From NCBI GenBank assembly GCA_937625935.1, contig OW569365.1:372001-436000 (forward strand): DNA of 64,000 bases, given 5' to 3'. The DNA comes from Tetramitus jugosus. Lineage: Eukaryota; Heterolobosea; Eutetramitea; Acrasida; Vahlkampfiidae. Of the stretch, positions 46,776-58,200 are shown piece after piece. The notes under the pieces were generated by a model. The model had not been told where the DNA came from. It was given only the letters and a program-made list of their open reading frames with translations, and ran no database searches. The translations under genes were made by a program, and so were the position numbers. The number at the start of each line of letters is the position of its first letter. Within the stretch, counting starts at the first letter, position 1.

Positions 46776-49410
46776 ATGTCCAGTGTGATCAAATTCACAC
46801 CACTCAGTGGTTGTTACAATGAAGGACCTCTGTGTTATCTGCTTCAGATGGATGATATTAACATCTTATTGGATTGTGGTTGGGATGATCGATTCAACAT
46901 CAACGACGATCACTTGCAACAACTCAAAAAGTAGTGTTTCAAAGCTATCGATAGCTCTCTCTCAACTCTTTTTGACAAAATTTGCTTACACTCTGTTTTT
47001 TTTCTTCACTTGTTTTTTCATCATCATCATCATATCATCATTGTCTTCTTGATATTTTCTCTCTCTCTCTCTCATGTTTAGACTCGTGAATCAGATTGAT
47101 ATCGTTCTACTCAGTCATTCTGACATTTATCACGTCGGTGCTCTGCCCTATCTCGTCGGAAAATTAGGTCTGCTTGATAAATCATCAAGTGGTGGTGGTG
47201 GTGCTGCTGCTATCACAGATGGATCAACAAGTTCAACAACAACAACGAGTGCTACTACTACTACTGCTGCTGCCGCTGCTACTACTACGAACAAGACGAC
47301 ACAAATTTTTGCAACACTGCCAGTGTGTAAAATGGGTACAATGACCATGTATGACATGTATTTGCACACGTCGGCCACCAGAGACGATTTTCAAGTATTT
47401 GATTTGGATGATGTAGATTCAGCGTTCGACTCGATCACTCAACTCAAGTACTCTCAGAGGTATCGATTCAAGACTGAACGAGGCAGTGCACTGACCATTA
47501 TGCCGTTCAATGCAGGTCATTCGTTGGGAGGAACCGTGTGGAAGATTGTAAAGGAAACGGATGAGATTGTGTATGCTGTGGACTACAATCACAGAAAGGA
47601 GAGGCATTTGAATGGAACGGCGTTTGATATTTTGGGAAAACCGTCCATTTTGATCACTGATGCCACATCGGCACTCAATAGAACCATGTACAATGCGGCT
47701 CACGAAGCCAGAATTTTGAACACGATTATTGAAACATTGCGCAGTGGTGGAAATGTGTTGATACCGTGTGATTCGGCAGGTAGGAGTCTAGAGTTGGCTC
47801 TGTTGTTGGAGTACAAGTGGAGACAGGACAAGGGTCTCGGCATGTATCCCATCATTATGTTTTCACCAATGAGTGTTCGTACGATTGAATTTGCGAGTCA
47901 TCAGCTCGAATGGATGAGTGATGATGTGATGAAGGGTTTCCATGACAGCAGAGTCAACCCATTCTCATTCCAGTACACTCACTTGTGCAAGGATATGGAA
48001 TCATTTGATAATCCGACAGCCTATGGTAAGAACCCGAGAGTCGTATTGGCTACCACAGAGTCTCTCGAGTGTGGTTTCAGTAGAGAGCTCTTTGTGCGAT
48101 GGGCATCCAATCCATACAACCTGATACTGTTTACTGGAAGAACGAGAGAGGATTCCTTGGCACGTCAAATTGTTGACAACATGAAAACGATCAATGAGCA
48201 CAGAATGGACAAAATGAACGAGAGAGCTCATGCACAGGGTGCATACGAGACAACGATAGAGTACAGGAAGCGTGTGCCATTGCAAGGACAAGAATTAAAG
48301 GATTATGAAGTAGCTCAGCAAAAGTTGAAGGAACTTGAGAAGAAGAAGAAGGAAGATGAGAAGAGAAAGAAGGTTCAGGGTAAAGTGATTCAAATTCGTG
48401 ATGAGGATGCCTCTGCGGCTGATGTTGATAATGATGAAGACGATGACGACGACATTATGCAAGATATTCTGGAAGACGCTCATCGATCACAAAAGGATTC
48501 CAGTGCATACCAGTCTCGCCTATTTCTGCCAGAAAACATGAAATACCACTCTCAATACCTCATGTTTCCCTGCCTAGAGCACTATCCAAAATCTGATGTC
48601 TACGGACAATGGATCGATGCAGAGGAGATGAAGAATAGAACCTTGATGATCTATGAAGCTGAAACTGCCAGCATTGCTGCCAACCAAATGGATATTGAAG
48701 AAGAGGAGCACGTAGTGATACCTACAAAGTGTGTCTCGGAGGAGTTGGTGATCCAAGTGCGGTCGAGAATCGAGTTTATCGATTTTGAGGGACGATCCAA
48801 TGCAGCTTCTGTTCAAAACATTCTTAAACAACTCGCTCCTAGAAAACTATTGCTCGTTCATGGTAGCGAAGAAGAAACGACAACATTGGTCGACAAGTGC
48901 AATCAACTCAAGATATCGGATTATATTCAGGCGCCTCATTTGAACGAAACTTTGGAGGTTTCCATGGATACCAACATGTTCAAGGTGAAACTCAGCCAAG
49001 ATTTGTTGGCCCAGGTGTCATATGCCAAAGTCGGAGCATACGAGCTCAGCTATGTTCAGGGTGAATATCGGTTCGATGATCTTAATACGCAAGCATCAAG
49101 CGGTGCTGTTCCACAGGGCACGAACGAGCAAGACTTGGCCAAACTGCCTAGTATCGTACCTCTGCCAGAAAAGTCAGCCAATGGTCACGACTCCATATTT
49201 ATTGGTGATGTAAAATTATCCCAATTCTATGATATCTTATCAAAGAATGGTGTGAGGACAGAATTTATTCAAGGAGGTCACTTGGTGTGTAATGACGCTG
49301 TCATTATTAAGAGAGATGGTAAAACAGGACAGATAACGCTTGATGGCGCTTTCTGCACAGATTACTACCTCATTAGAAGTTTACTATACTCACAGTATCA
49401 AATTCTGTGA
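46776..49410 (+). CDS. CPSF2: Cleavage and polyadenylation specificity factor subunit 2 (CPSF100), two exons
   Basis: Exons 46776-46930 and 47082-49410 give 827 residues. Exon 1 encodes the family start (SVIKFTPLSGCYNEGPLCYLL, ILLDCGWDD). The 151-nt intron (GTAGTG...TAG, with a CT repeat at its end) restores LKKLVNQIDIVLLSHSD. The fold is metallo-beta-lactamase plus beta-CASP, but motif II reads SHSDIYH instead of HxHxDH. That is as expected for CPSF100, the inactive partner of the CPSF73 endonuclease. Later marks are NAGHSLGG, YAVDYNHRKERHLNG and LIPCDSAGRSLEL, and the C-terminal LLVHGSEE region. A G/A/T/S-rich insertion sits at ~residue 85-125, and an acidic/basic linker near 480. It acts in pre-mRNA 3'-end processing. 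Confidence 0.94.
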
Positions 49411-49488
49411 GGAAGCGACACTACTGCAAAATTCCTTCTCGCAATCAATAAATAATACACAACAGTGTCATTTGTATCATACAACCGG

Positions 49489-50508
49489 TTATAACAGACT
49501 TTTCAAGGTTGAGATCAGTTCCTGACAAGATGGTCGCTTCAAAGGATTTAACTGCCAACATTGTGATATAATCTCCTGTATCTCCTCTGGAATATCATTC
49601 GTCAACTCCATCCGATAATTCGCGTCATGTTTCATGTTCTCCATCACTGTCAGAGTGTCCACTCCTTCAAATGGTTTTTTCCAAGCAAATATTTCATAAA
49701 ACACGACACCCAAAGAATAAATGTCAGACTTTGTTGTAATAGGTCCCAATGTTTGTTCTGATGTTCCTAATGATGCCATTTCAGGACTCATCCACAATAC
49801 TGTTCCATGCGGTTGACTCAAAGTTCGACCACCTCTGTTTTCATCATCGCTCGCCCCATTGCCCATCTTACTAAAGTACCGTTCGTGCTTCATATCGGCA
49901 AAATCAGTTAGATAGAGATCTAAATGTTCATCCAACAACACATTCAAACTTTTCACATCACAATGCACATAGTTCATGTCATGAATTCGAGACAGAGCTT
50001 CACACAACTGCACACACCACAGCAGTCTTCTCTCCCGAGCTACACTGTTATTCTTGTCCTTGCTCCTTTGAATAAAATGATACAAATCACCATTGGGCAT
50101 AAACGGAAGCACAACATGATACTCTGACCGATTTTCATTCTTGTTCCAGCCCAGTGGCCTTATGATACGACTGTTTGGCTCATTCAAAAAATAAAGTATT
50201 CTCACCTCACGCATAAATTTTTCCACGTCTACCGTAAATGGGCATCGGCGCGCCAACAGCTTCTTTACAACGACTCTCTGATCAGACAAGATCGCTGTGG
50301 AAATTTCAGAGAATCCACCTTGTGTGAGTCTCTGATCTTGCGATAGTGCAAATGGTGCGACCCATTGGGAGAATGGAAGCTTGAGCGAGTCGAGTTCAGG
50401 CAAGTCAGATTCTTGAATGGCCTGGAGATATTGCATGGAGGCAGCACTTGTCTTGTCATATGTGGGAACAAAATCAAGTGATCTGGTGCGTGACTTGTTG
50501 TTGCTCAT
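49489..50508 (-). CDS. Protein kinase (TKL-like) with DFA in place of DFG
   Basis: 339 residues. An N-terminal ~55 residues precede a complete kinase domain. Glycine loop LTQGGFSEI, VAIK lysine in VVVKKLL, an alphaC Glu in FMREVRIL, catalytic loop YVHCDVKSLNVLL (HRD reads HCD, with the D kept), metal-binding DFADM (DFG reads DFA), GTVLWMSPEM (APE reads SPE) and SDIYSLGVVFYEIF. The C-lobe ends NPLKRPSCQELISTLK. Lys, both catalytic Asp and Asn are retained, so activity is possible despite the DFG change. VKSLNVLL and the M-SPE-M segment point to tyrosine-kinase-like kinases. Substrate unknown. It converges with CPSF2 (~78 bp between stops). Confidence 0.85.
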   Translation of the reverse strand: MSNNKSRTRSLDFVPTYDKTSAASMQYLQAIQESDLPELDSLKLPFSQWVAPFALSQDQRLTQGGFSEISTAILSDQRVVVKKLLARRCPFTVDVEKFMREVRILYFLNEPNSRIIRPLGWNKNENRSEYHVVLPFMPNGDLYHFIQRSKDKNNSVARERRLLWCVQLCEALSRIHDMNYVHCDVKSLNVLLDEHLDLYLTDFADMKHERYFSKMGNGASDDENRGGRTLSQPHGTVLWMSPEMASLGTSEQTLGPITTKSDIYSLGVVFYEIFAWKKPFEGVDTLTVMENMKHDANYRMELTNDIPEEIQEIISQCWQLNPLKRPSCQELISTLKSLL

Positions 50509-50574
50509 GTTGTTGGCTGTTTTGTTGGCACAACTGGAACAGAAAACCTGAAGGCAAACAGAAAAGAATTTCTA

Positions 50575-50647
50575 AGGCTCCTACGAGACTCGAACTCGTG
50601 ACCTCTGTCTTACTAGGACAGCGCACTGCCACCTGTGCTAAGGAGCC
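50575..50647 (-). tRNA. tRNA-Thr (anticodon AGU)
   Basis: The minus strand forms a 73-nt cloverleaf. Acceptor GGCTCCT/AGGAGCC, D arm GCAC-AGGTGGCA-GTGC, anticodon stem CTGTC/GACAG with loop CTAGTAA (AGT), and T arm ACGAG-TTCGAGT-CTCGT, with discriminator T. No intron. Box B (GTTCGAGTC) is canonical. A short T-rich run downstream (TTCTTTT) may serve as terminator. The retroelement insertion lies 40 bp upstream of its 5' end. Confidence 0.93.
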
Positions 50648-50677
50648 CGGTTAATGACATTTCTCTCGTCATCGAAC

Positions 50678-50687
50678 ACGACTCTAT
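50678..50687 (+). repeat. Left copy of candidate target-site duplication
   Basis: ACGACTCTAT, identical to 51543-51552 on the far side of the inserted element. The first A of the right copy may belong to the A tail, so the certain match is 9 bp. Confidence 0.7.
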
Positions 50688-51417
50688 TGGCCCAGTGATG
50701 GCAATGCCGAATTGCATGAATATAGAGCTGCATCAAACAAAGGGATTCATACACACCATCAGATTCAATGGTAAGTATGCGAGGGGAAAAGAAGATCTGA
50801 AGGAGTTGTTCCTTCAGGAGCGTAAGGCGCTCATCTGTCAAAATTCGCAATGGTGGTTGCAGGATGCTGCAATGGAACATAAGAATCAGTTCGACTTTCT
50901 CAAGAACCCATTTGTTGTTGATCGTCAGCTGGAGTGGTTCCACGCCCAAGTACGTAGTGGTACATTACATACCAGAGTGGTGTGTAACTATTTGTACGAT
51001 GATGACGGCCCCTATTTATGCCCGAGATGCGGTACTGAACCTGATACAATCCTCCACTGTCTTGTCAGATGCCAGTATGCAATTGACGCCCGAAGAAAGC
51101 TTGTCATGGAAGTCTACAACAAGTTGCTCAAACTTCCATTACATCGAGAGTCCGCCATCTCCCTATGGTTTGACAAAGTTCTGTTCAGAAACGGATTCAT
51201 GTGGCCAATGCCGAGGAAGTCGAGCAGAGAGTACCTCATGGGAATAATGGGTTTAGAGAACGACGCTGTCGACCAGGTGATGGATGCACTGATGAAAAAT
51301 GGGATGAAACAAGAAGTAGCACAGCGAAAGGCCCGTAGTTTTGTGTGCCGGGTGAAGAGTCGCTGCATCACAGTGCTGCACAGACTCTACCAGCAATCAA
51401 AGGACTGCAAACAGTAG
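50688..51417 (+). pseudogene. C-terminal fragment of non-LTR retroelement ORF with CCHC-like zinc motif
   Basis: About 240 codons stay open to the TAG at 51417. The region has LQDAAMEHKNQFDFLKN and LHTRVVCNYLYDDDGPYLCPRCGTEPDTILHCLVRCQYA, a C-x2-C...H-x4-C arrangement. This is the zinc-binding region found after the RT/RNase H part of many LINE-type polyproteins (zf-RVT type). The open frame seems to start further left only because the target sequence happens to be open in the same frame. No RT motifs are present. The first ~50 bases also show a retroelement-like reading in another frame, so a small frameshift near the left end is possible. Confidence 0.7.
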
Positions 51418-51449
51418 TAACTTGCGAGCGCTACTAACAAGAAAGATGA

Positions 51450-51466
51450 GACGCTCTTCGAGCGTC
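51450..51466 (+). other. Hairpin in the retroelement 3' UTR
   Basis: GACGCTC-TTC-GAGCGTC, a perfect 7-bp stem with a 3-base loop, ~70 bases before the A tail. Some LINE families have a 3' stem-loop recognised by their own reverse transcriptase; this is a candidate for such an element. Confidence 0.5.
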
Positions 51467-51542
51467 ACAAGGACGATCTGAGAAACTAAAAGAAAGAAGG
51501 ACAGAGTAATAAAGAGCAACCGCGTGTTGTATTAAAAAAAAA

Positions 51543-51552
51543 ACGACTCTAT
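51543..51552 (+). repeat. Right copy of candidate target-site duplication
   Basis: ACGACTCTAT directly after the A tail, matching 50678-50687. Its reading frame continues into the second half of the older remnant. Confidence 0.7.
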
Positions 51553-51835
51553 AATAGGCTGCAATGCAAAATGGCATGATATTGCCAAGAAGCAAGCGAA
51601 ACAGTTAGTGGATACTAAGAGATGTATTGCGGTGATGCTTCGCCTCTTCACAAGATCCAAAGAGATGGCAGAGTTCACCGAGTGGACAAAAGGTTGGATC
51701 AAGAGAGTACAGCCATCTGGTAAAAGTGAGAGCTGCTAGGGACTGGAGATAGCTATCTCAAGTGGGACATAATAGACAGAACAACAGGGTCCATGGCTTT
51801 CACCAATAAATACAAAAGATTTACAACATTTTAAT

Positions 51836-53628
<1,793 letters not shown>

Positions 53629-54052
53629 TGTGATTTTTGTTCTTGTTGTTGTTGTTTTGTTGATGTTGTTGATTGATTTGTTTTTATTCGATCTCTTCGA
53701 CGGATAAAAACACTGCTTCCCAATGATTGTAATCAATCTGTGTGTGAAAATTCCTCTTGAAGTCCGCCGATGGAGCGGAATTTGCGGAAATGGGCAGAAG
53801 GTGAAATTTTGCCGATTGATATCTTGGCTGTTGCTCTCCCGGATGTGAGGCTGTGGTAATTGATGATTGTATCTGATTTGTGATACAAGAGGCATACCAA
53901 ATTCTTTGACATTGTATTGAATGCCAAACTTTCAAAGTAGTGTGGAGCTTGCGGACTTTGGACAGCACAGCTAAAATTCCAAGAAGCTTTCCCATGTCGT
54001 GAACAAAAAAGCAAACCAAACAACAAACCAATAGAACAACAACGAAAGCAAA
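53629..54052. promoter_or_regulatory. Divergent promoter region Hsp60 / MRI1
   Basis: 424 bases between divergent genes. The Hsp60 leader has a GTTGTT repeat (53645-53660, AAC/CAA on the coding strand). The MRI1 leader is A/C-rich. A minus-strand frame with an ATG near 53996 could encode ~100 residues (MGKLLGILAVLSKVRKLHTT...), but shows no domain and runs into the Hsp60 leader; it is not called. No heat-shock element array could be assigned with confidence. Confidence 0.4.
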
Positions 54053-55183
54053 ATGGCTCAAACACTCGAAGCAATCAAATACGAGAGAGGCAACCTCCAA
54101 ATCCTCGATCAACTACTCATCCCAAAACAATTCATCTATGAAACGATTGATACCGTTGAGAAGGCTTATGATGCCATCAAGGACATGAAAGTGAGAGGTG
54201 CACCAGCCATTGCCATTGTTGCTATGCTTGCCATTGCAGTTGAGGCCAGTGAACTCCTCACCAACAACACTGCTTCTTCAAGTGAGGAGACATTGCAGCA
54301 ATTGGGTGAGAAATTTGTGAAAAAATTGAATTATTTGGCAGAGAGCAGACCAACAGCAGTCAATCTGTTTACCAGTGTCGATGAACTCAAGCTTCGCATT
54401 CACCAATATGTGAACAGCGGAGAAAACGGAGAAAATAAGAGCGGACTATTAGAAACCATGATTGAGTATGCGGAGGGTTTGATGCGCAGTGATGTGCAAG
54501 AGAATGAATCGATTGGACAGCACGGTTCACTATACATTCAAACATTGTATCCAAACACTGAAAAACTTCGAGTTTTGACTCACTGCAACACTGGTGCACT
54601 CGCAACCATGAGATATGGAACTGCGTTGGGTGTGATTCGATTCTTGAACCAGAAGAATGCTGTGGAACAAATCTATTGTACAGAGACAAGACCGTACAAT
54701 CAAGGTGCGAGATTAACGGCTTTCGAGCTCGTGTATGACAAGATACCTGCTACTCTGGTTTGTGACTCTGCTGTTTCGTACTTGTTTTCCACTAGACAAG
54801 TGCATGCTGTTGTTGTCGGAGCCGATAGAGTCTGCTCCAACGGTGACACAGCAAACAAGATTGGAACCTATCAGATTGCATTGAGTGCCAAGTATCATGG
54901 TGTTCCATTCTTTGTTGCCTCTCCGAGCACAAGTATCGATTTGAAGTTGGCCAGTGGCGACTTGATCCACATTGAAGAGAGAAGTGCTAATGAGGTTACT
55001 CATCATGCCAATACTGGTGAAAGAGCTGTCGTGGAGGGAATCAATGTTTGGAACCCTGGATTCGATGTCACACCAGCCAAGCTCATTACTGGAGGTATTA
55101 TTACAGAGTTTGGTGTGATTGAATTGGACAAGGAGACCGAACAGTTCAAGGTTGCTGAATTTTTGAAAAAGCACGGAAAGTAA
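54053..55183 (+). CDS. MRI1: Methylthioribose-1-phosphate isomerase (MtnA/MRI1)
   Basis: 376 residues, single exon. Converts 5-methylthioribose 1-phosphate to the ribulose form in the methionine salvage pathway. Marks: the N-terminal KVRGAPAIAI, the RPTAVNL stretch, catalytic Cys C178 in THCNTGALATM, YCTETRPYNQGARLTAFEL, and catalytic Asp D258 in GADRVCSNGDTANKIGTYQ. The C-terminal NPGFDVTPAKLITGGIITEFGV is also present. These separate it from the related eIF2B alpha/beta/delta subunits, which lack the catalytic pair. It converges with NRDE2 with ~42 bp between stops. Confidence 0.96.
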   Translation: MAQTLEAIKYERGNLQILDQLLIPKQFIYETIDTVEKAYDAIKDMKVRGAPAIAIVAMLAIAVEASELLTNNTASSSEETLQQLGEKFVKKLNYLAESRPTAVNLFTSVDELKLRIHQYVNSGENGENKSGLLETMIEYAEGLMRSDVQENESIGQHGSLYIQTLYPNTEKLRVLTHCNTGALATMRYGTALGVIRFLNQKNAVEQIYCTETRPYNQGARLTAFELVYDKIPATLVCDSAVSYLFSTRQVHAVVVGADRVCSNGDTANKIGTYQIALSAKYHGVPFFVASPSTSIDLKLASGDLIHIEERSANEVTHHANTGERAVVEGINVWNPGFDVTPAKLITGGIITEFGVIELDKETEQFKVAEFLKKHGK

Positions 55184-55225
55184 ATAGTTTCGCACAACAC
55201 TTCATCGTAAATATTATTGTAATTT

Positions 55226-58200
55226 TCAAGTTGAGGTGACATCGTCAAAGGAGTTGCGTAAGAGAATTTGCTTTTCGTCCATCAGTTCGACTAGTTCTTC
55301 ATACTCTAACACTGTGAGATGATCTTTGAAAATCTTAGGAGCATCGAGCCATAGAAACTTTGCGTAACAGCACTTGTCAATCGCTCGATAGAAAACCTTC
55401 TTGGCTTTATCGAGTTCTCCTGTGCTATGCTCAAAGTGTAAATACATGCGCCAGAACATTGAATTTGTTCTGCATGTTTGATACTCTAGTCCTCTCTCGA
55501 ACAGACTGCGAATGCGATTAACACTCTCAGTACCACCTCGGCGTAACTCAGCATATATTGTAAACATGAAGTTAATTGGAGATGGCGCTAGTTGACATTT
55601 GTGATCCAAGAATCGTCGCATGTTTGCTGACAGTTGTGCCTTCTGTTCATTTTCAATGTAAATGCTCAAACCGACGGGATGAGCAGGGAATCTCGACAGG
55701 AACTTACCCAAAGCATTCTTCAATACCTTTTTGGAAAAGATGTGATCTAGATTCGCTACCTTTGCAGCTCTTTGTTGCAATAGTTGTTTCTGTCCACAAT
55801 GAGGAACGATCACAGAGAGAAATCTGAGATAGAGCAGCCATAGATATTGTTCGGGTGCTTCACCAAGTTGATGCAAATCTTCGTTCGTAATATCGTTTCT
55901 ATTAAATCGATAGACCTCAGCTCTTGCATCAGCAGAAAATGAATAATGATAGGATGAAAGAGTGGACCATTTCAATTCATACAAAACTGATTCAAATATG
56001 CGATTGGAGGTTTCTAGATATCCATTTGAAGCAATATACTCGAACAAGCAATAGCACATGAGAAATTCGAGATGATTCTCGAAATGTGTCTTATCTTGTG
56101 AGTAAAGTCGCATCACTTCATCATATCGTAATCTATAAAGTTGTCGAGCTCTCAGTATCACACTACTGGAAGCCCTTTGAGAAAAAGGGGCAAACTTTTC
56201 GTCAACGCAAACAGCGACACACAGGGCATGAAGTGCTCGATCCATATCTCCGTTGAGTATTTCCAGATCACTGTAGCATCGATACATAACAAATCGAATC
56301 CCAGATGGAGTCTTTTCATCCATAATTTGCAATGCATTCTCGTATACATCTCTGGCACCAATAAAGTTTTTTGATTTTCTTTCCAGTTGTGCATACTGAT
56401 TCCACAGAATCAGGTTCTGACGGTCATTACTCAATAACATCTTTGCTGTTTTCTTGGCTGCCTCGATGTCTGATTGCGATAAGAAATCTAGAAGTGCCAT
56501 CTTGAGTAAATTATCATCCGGATAGAGCTTTGTTGATTGTTCCAATACACTTCGAAGGAATATTAGCATATCTTTCCTCTTTGAATATGCATATGGCTTC
56601 CACGAATCGAATCTATCTTCTAACGAAGTTGAGAAGATCGAGAATAAATGCTTCGAGTCATTCTTGTTCGACATGTTCTCATGAGTGAAAATATCATCGA
56701 TTGATCTCTGCATATAATAGATGGGAAATCCAAGCAGTTCCAGGATCAAAAAGATTAATTGTTTTTGAATGGAATCTGATAAAACTGGAAATAGCACTTC
56801 AACGATATCTTCGAACAGCACAACTCGATCTGGACAAGATACAATTTCACTTGGGTTCATATCTGATCGACAAGGGAGCAATTGATTGTTAGATTTTTTG
56901 TCTTCTTCTTTCATCCATTGAATAAAGAACATTGCATTATCATATTCTTCCTCCTTGATCTCACTTTCAATGTTAAAAACATCATCGTAGGAGTAATAGG
57001 AAGGTTTGTCGTTCAGTTGATCACTCGACTCAGAAGTCAGTTTCTCCAACAACCAATCATTCCATCCCGTTGCTCCTGTTTCTCCAAATCGAGGTGCCTC
57101 ACTCTCCCAAAAATCCTGGAACCCAGTTATTTGACTATCCCATGAGGTGTACACAATCGGACAGAAACAGTTCATTTCAATGAGTGCTTGGCACATAGCA
57201 ATAGACCTCTCCGTATATCCGCTCTGCTTTTCAAATATACACATGTCAAAGAAGATTTTTATGAGGCATTCTTCTATTTTGTCATTGTCTGACTGATCAT
57301 TAGACGTTACATGTTTCTTCGCTTCGATAAATGCTCGAATTGCTTCCCGATACACTGTTCTCATGTCAGGTATTGTAAAATTTGTGAACGATGATTTCTT
57401 AAATAAAATGAATTCATTCCACAGATTGATATCGGACAGGTTGTCAGTGAGCACCTTTATCCATAATTTCAATATCATATCATAGGGGTAAATCTTTGCA
57501 TTTTCTCGCATATATCCGCTCAGCAACACGCTACTCGATGGATTTGACTGAATCGCTTTTTCATATATCGCAATTTTCTTCTCGCTAATTGCAGTTGTAT
57601 TACGCTTACTCTGAATTCGCAAGTACTCATCTTGAAATCGAACAAAATCAATCCATTTTCCAACATTATGAGGATGCGCTTGTAGATGCTCATTGAATTG
57701 CTTCGTTTTGTAAAATAGAAACTGCTCAACATTTTGGTTCTTCGAGTCGTCCATAGTAATCTCTTCTTTCGCACCTCGCCCCTCATTCATTTCATCATAT
57801 TCTGGTTCTGAATCGACATGAATGTATGCTCCTTCATTAAGCTCGCTATCATTCGAATCTTCAATCGGAATATAATCACTTGCCAACACAGTATCATGCT
57901 TCTTGGAAGCCCTGATCAGTGATGGATCAATCACAGGTTTCGAAGGTCGCAGCTTTCTCAGAATAGAACCTCTCCAATATCGATCAAGTGCACTAGCCTT
58001 TGATTTTCTCTCATTTTTACCTGATAACAACCGCTTCCACTTGAGTGCCTCACTCCAATACGGATTTTCAGAGTTGTACAGTCTGTACAGTGGCACATAC
58101 TCTCGATAAATGCAATCAAACAATAGATTATTCGGATCACCCTTCAAATCAAATCTAAAAATTTGATCGTCATCAAAATTCCGGTAATTTGTCGTGAGTT

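Larger units (their letters stand above)
50688..51542 (+). mobile_element. 5'-truncated non-LTR retroelement copy with A tail
   Basis: 855-bp insertion flanked by a 9-10 bp direct repeat. It carries only the C-terminal part of a retroelement polyprotein, then a ~125-base 3' UTR with a 7-bp hairpin (51450-51466), an AATAAA signal (51508-51513) and an A10 run at the end (51534-51543). 5' truncation, an A tail and a short target duplication are hallmarks of target-primed reverse transcription by a LINE-type element. The copy lacks the reverse transcriptase core and cannot move by itself. It lies 40 bp upstream of tRNA-Thr. Confidence 0.75.
50648..51739 (+). mobile_element. Older retroelement remnant (RNase H-like end), split by a later insertion
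   Basis: Positions 50648-50687 and 51553-51739 are the two halves. Joined without the insertion and one repeat copy they form a continuous open frame: VNDISLVIEHDSI, then IGCNAKWHDIAKKQAKQLV, then a basic stretch (TKGWIKRVQPSGKSESC) and a TAG at 51739. The pattern V.I.HDS..GCN...HDIAKKQA resembles the last part of a type I RNase H domain (H...GN..AD.LAK.A). The remnant begins right at the 5' end of tRNA-Thr. Its own 3' end is not visible before the Hsp60 3' region. Recognition rests on a short motif, so this is tentative. Confidence 0.5.

Noticed and set aside
47055-47072. CT dinucleotide run
   Set aside because: Pyrimidine tract at the 3' end of the CPSF100 intron; needs no other explanation.
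53684-53996. Possible ~100-residue minus-strand gene between Hsp60 and MRI1
   Set aside because: An ATG exists, but no domain or conserved pattern; it lies in a divergent promoter and runs into the Hsp60 leader.
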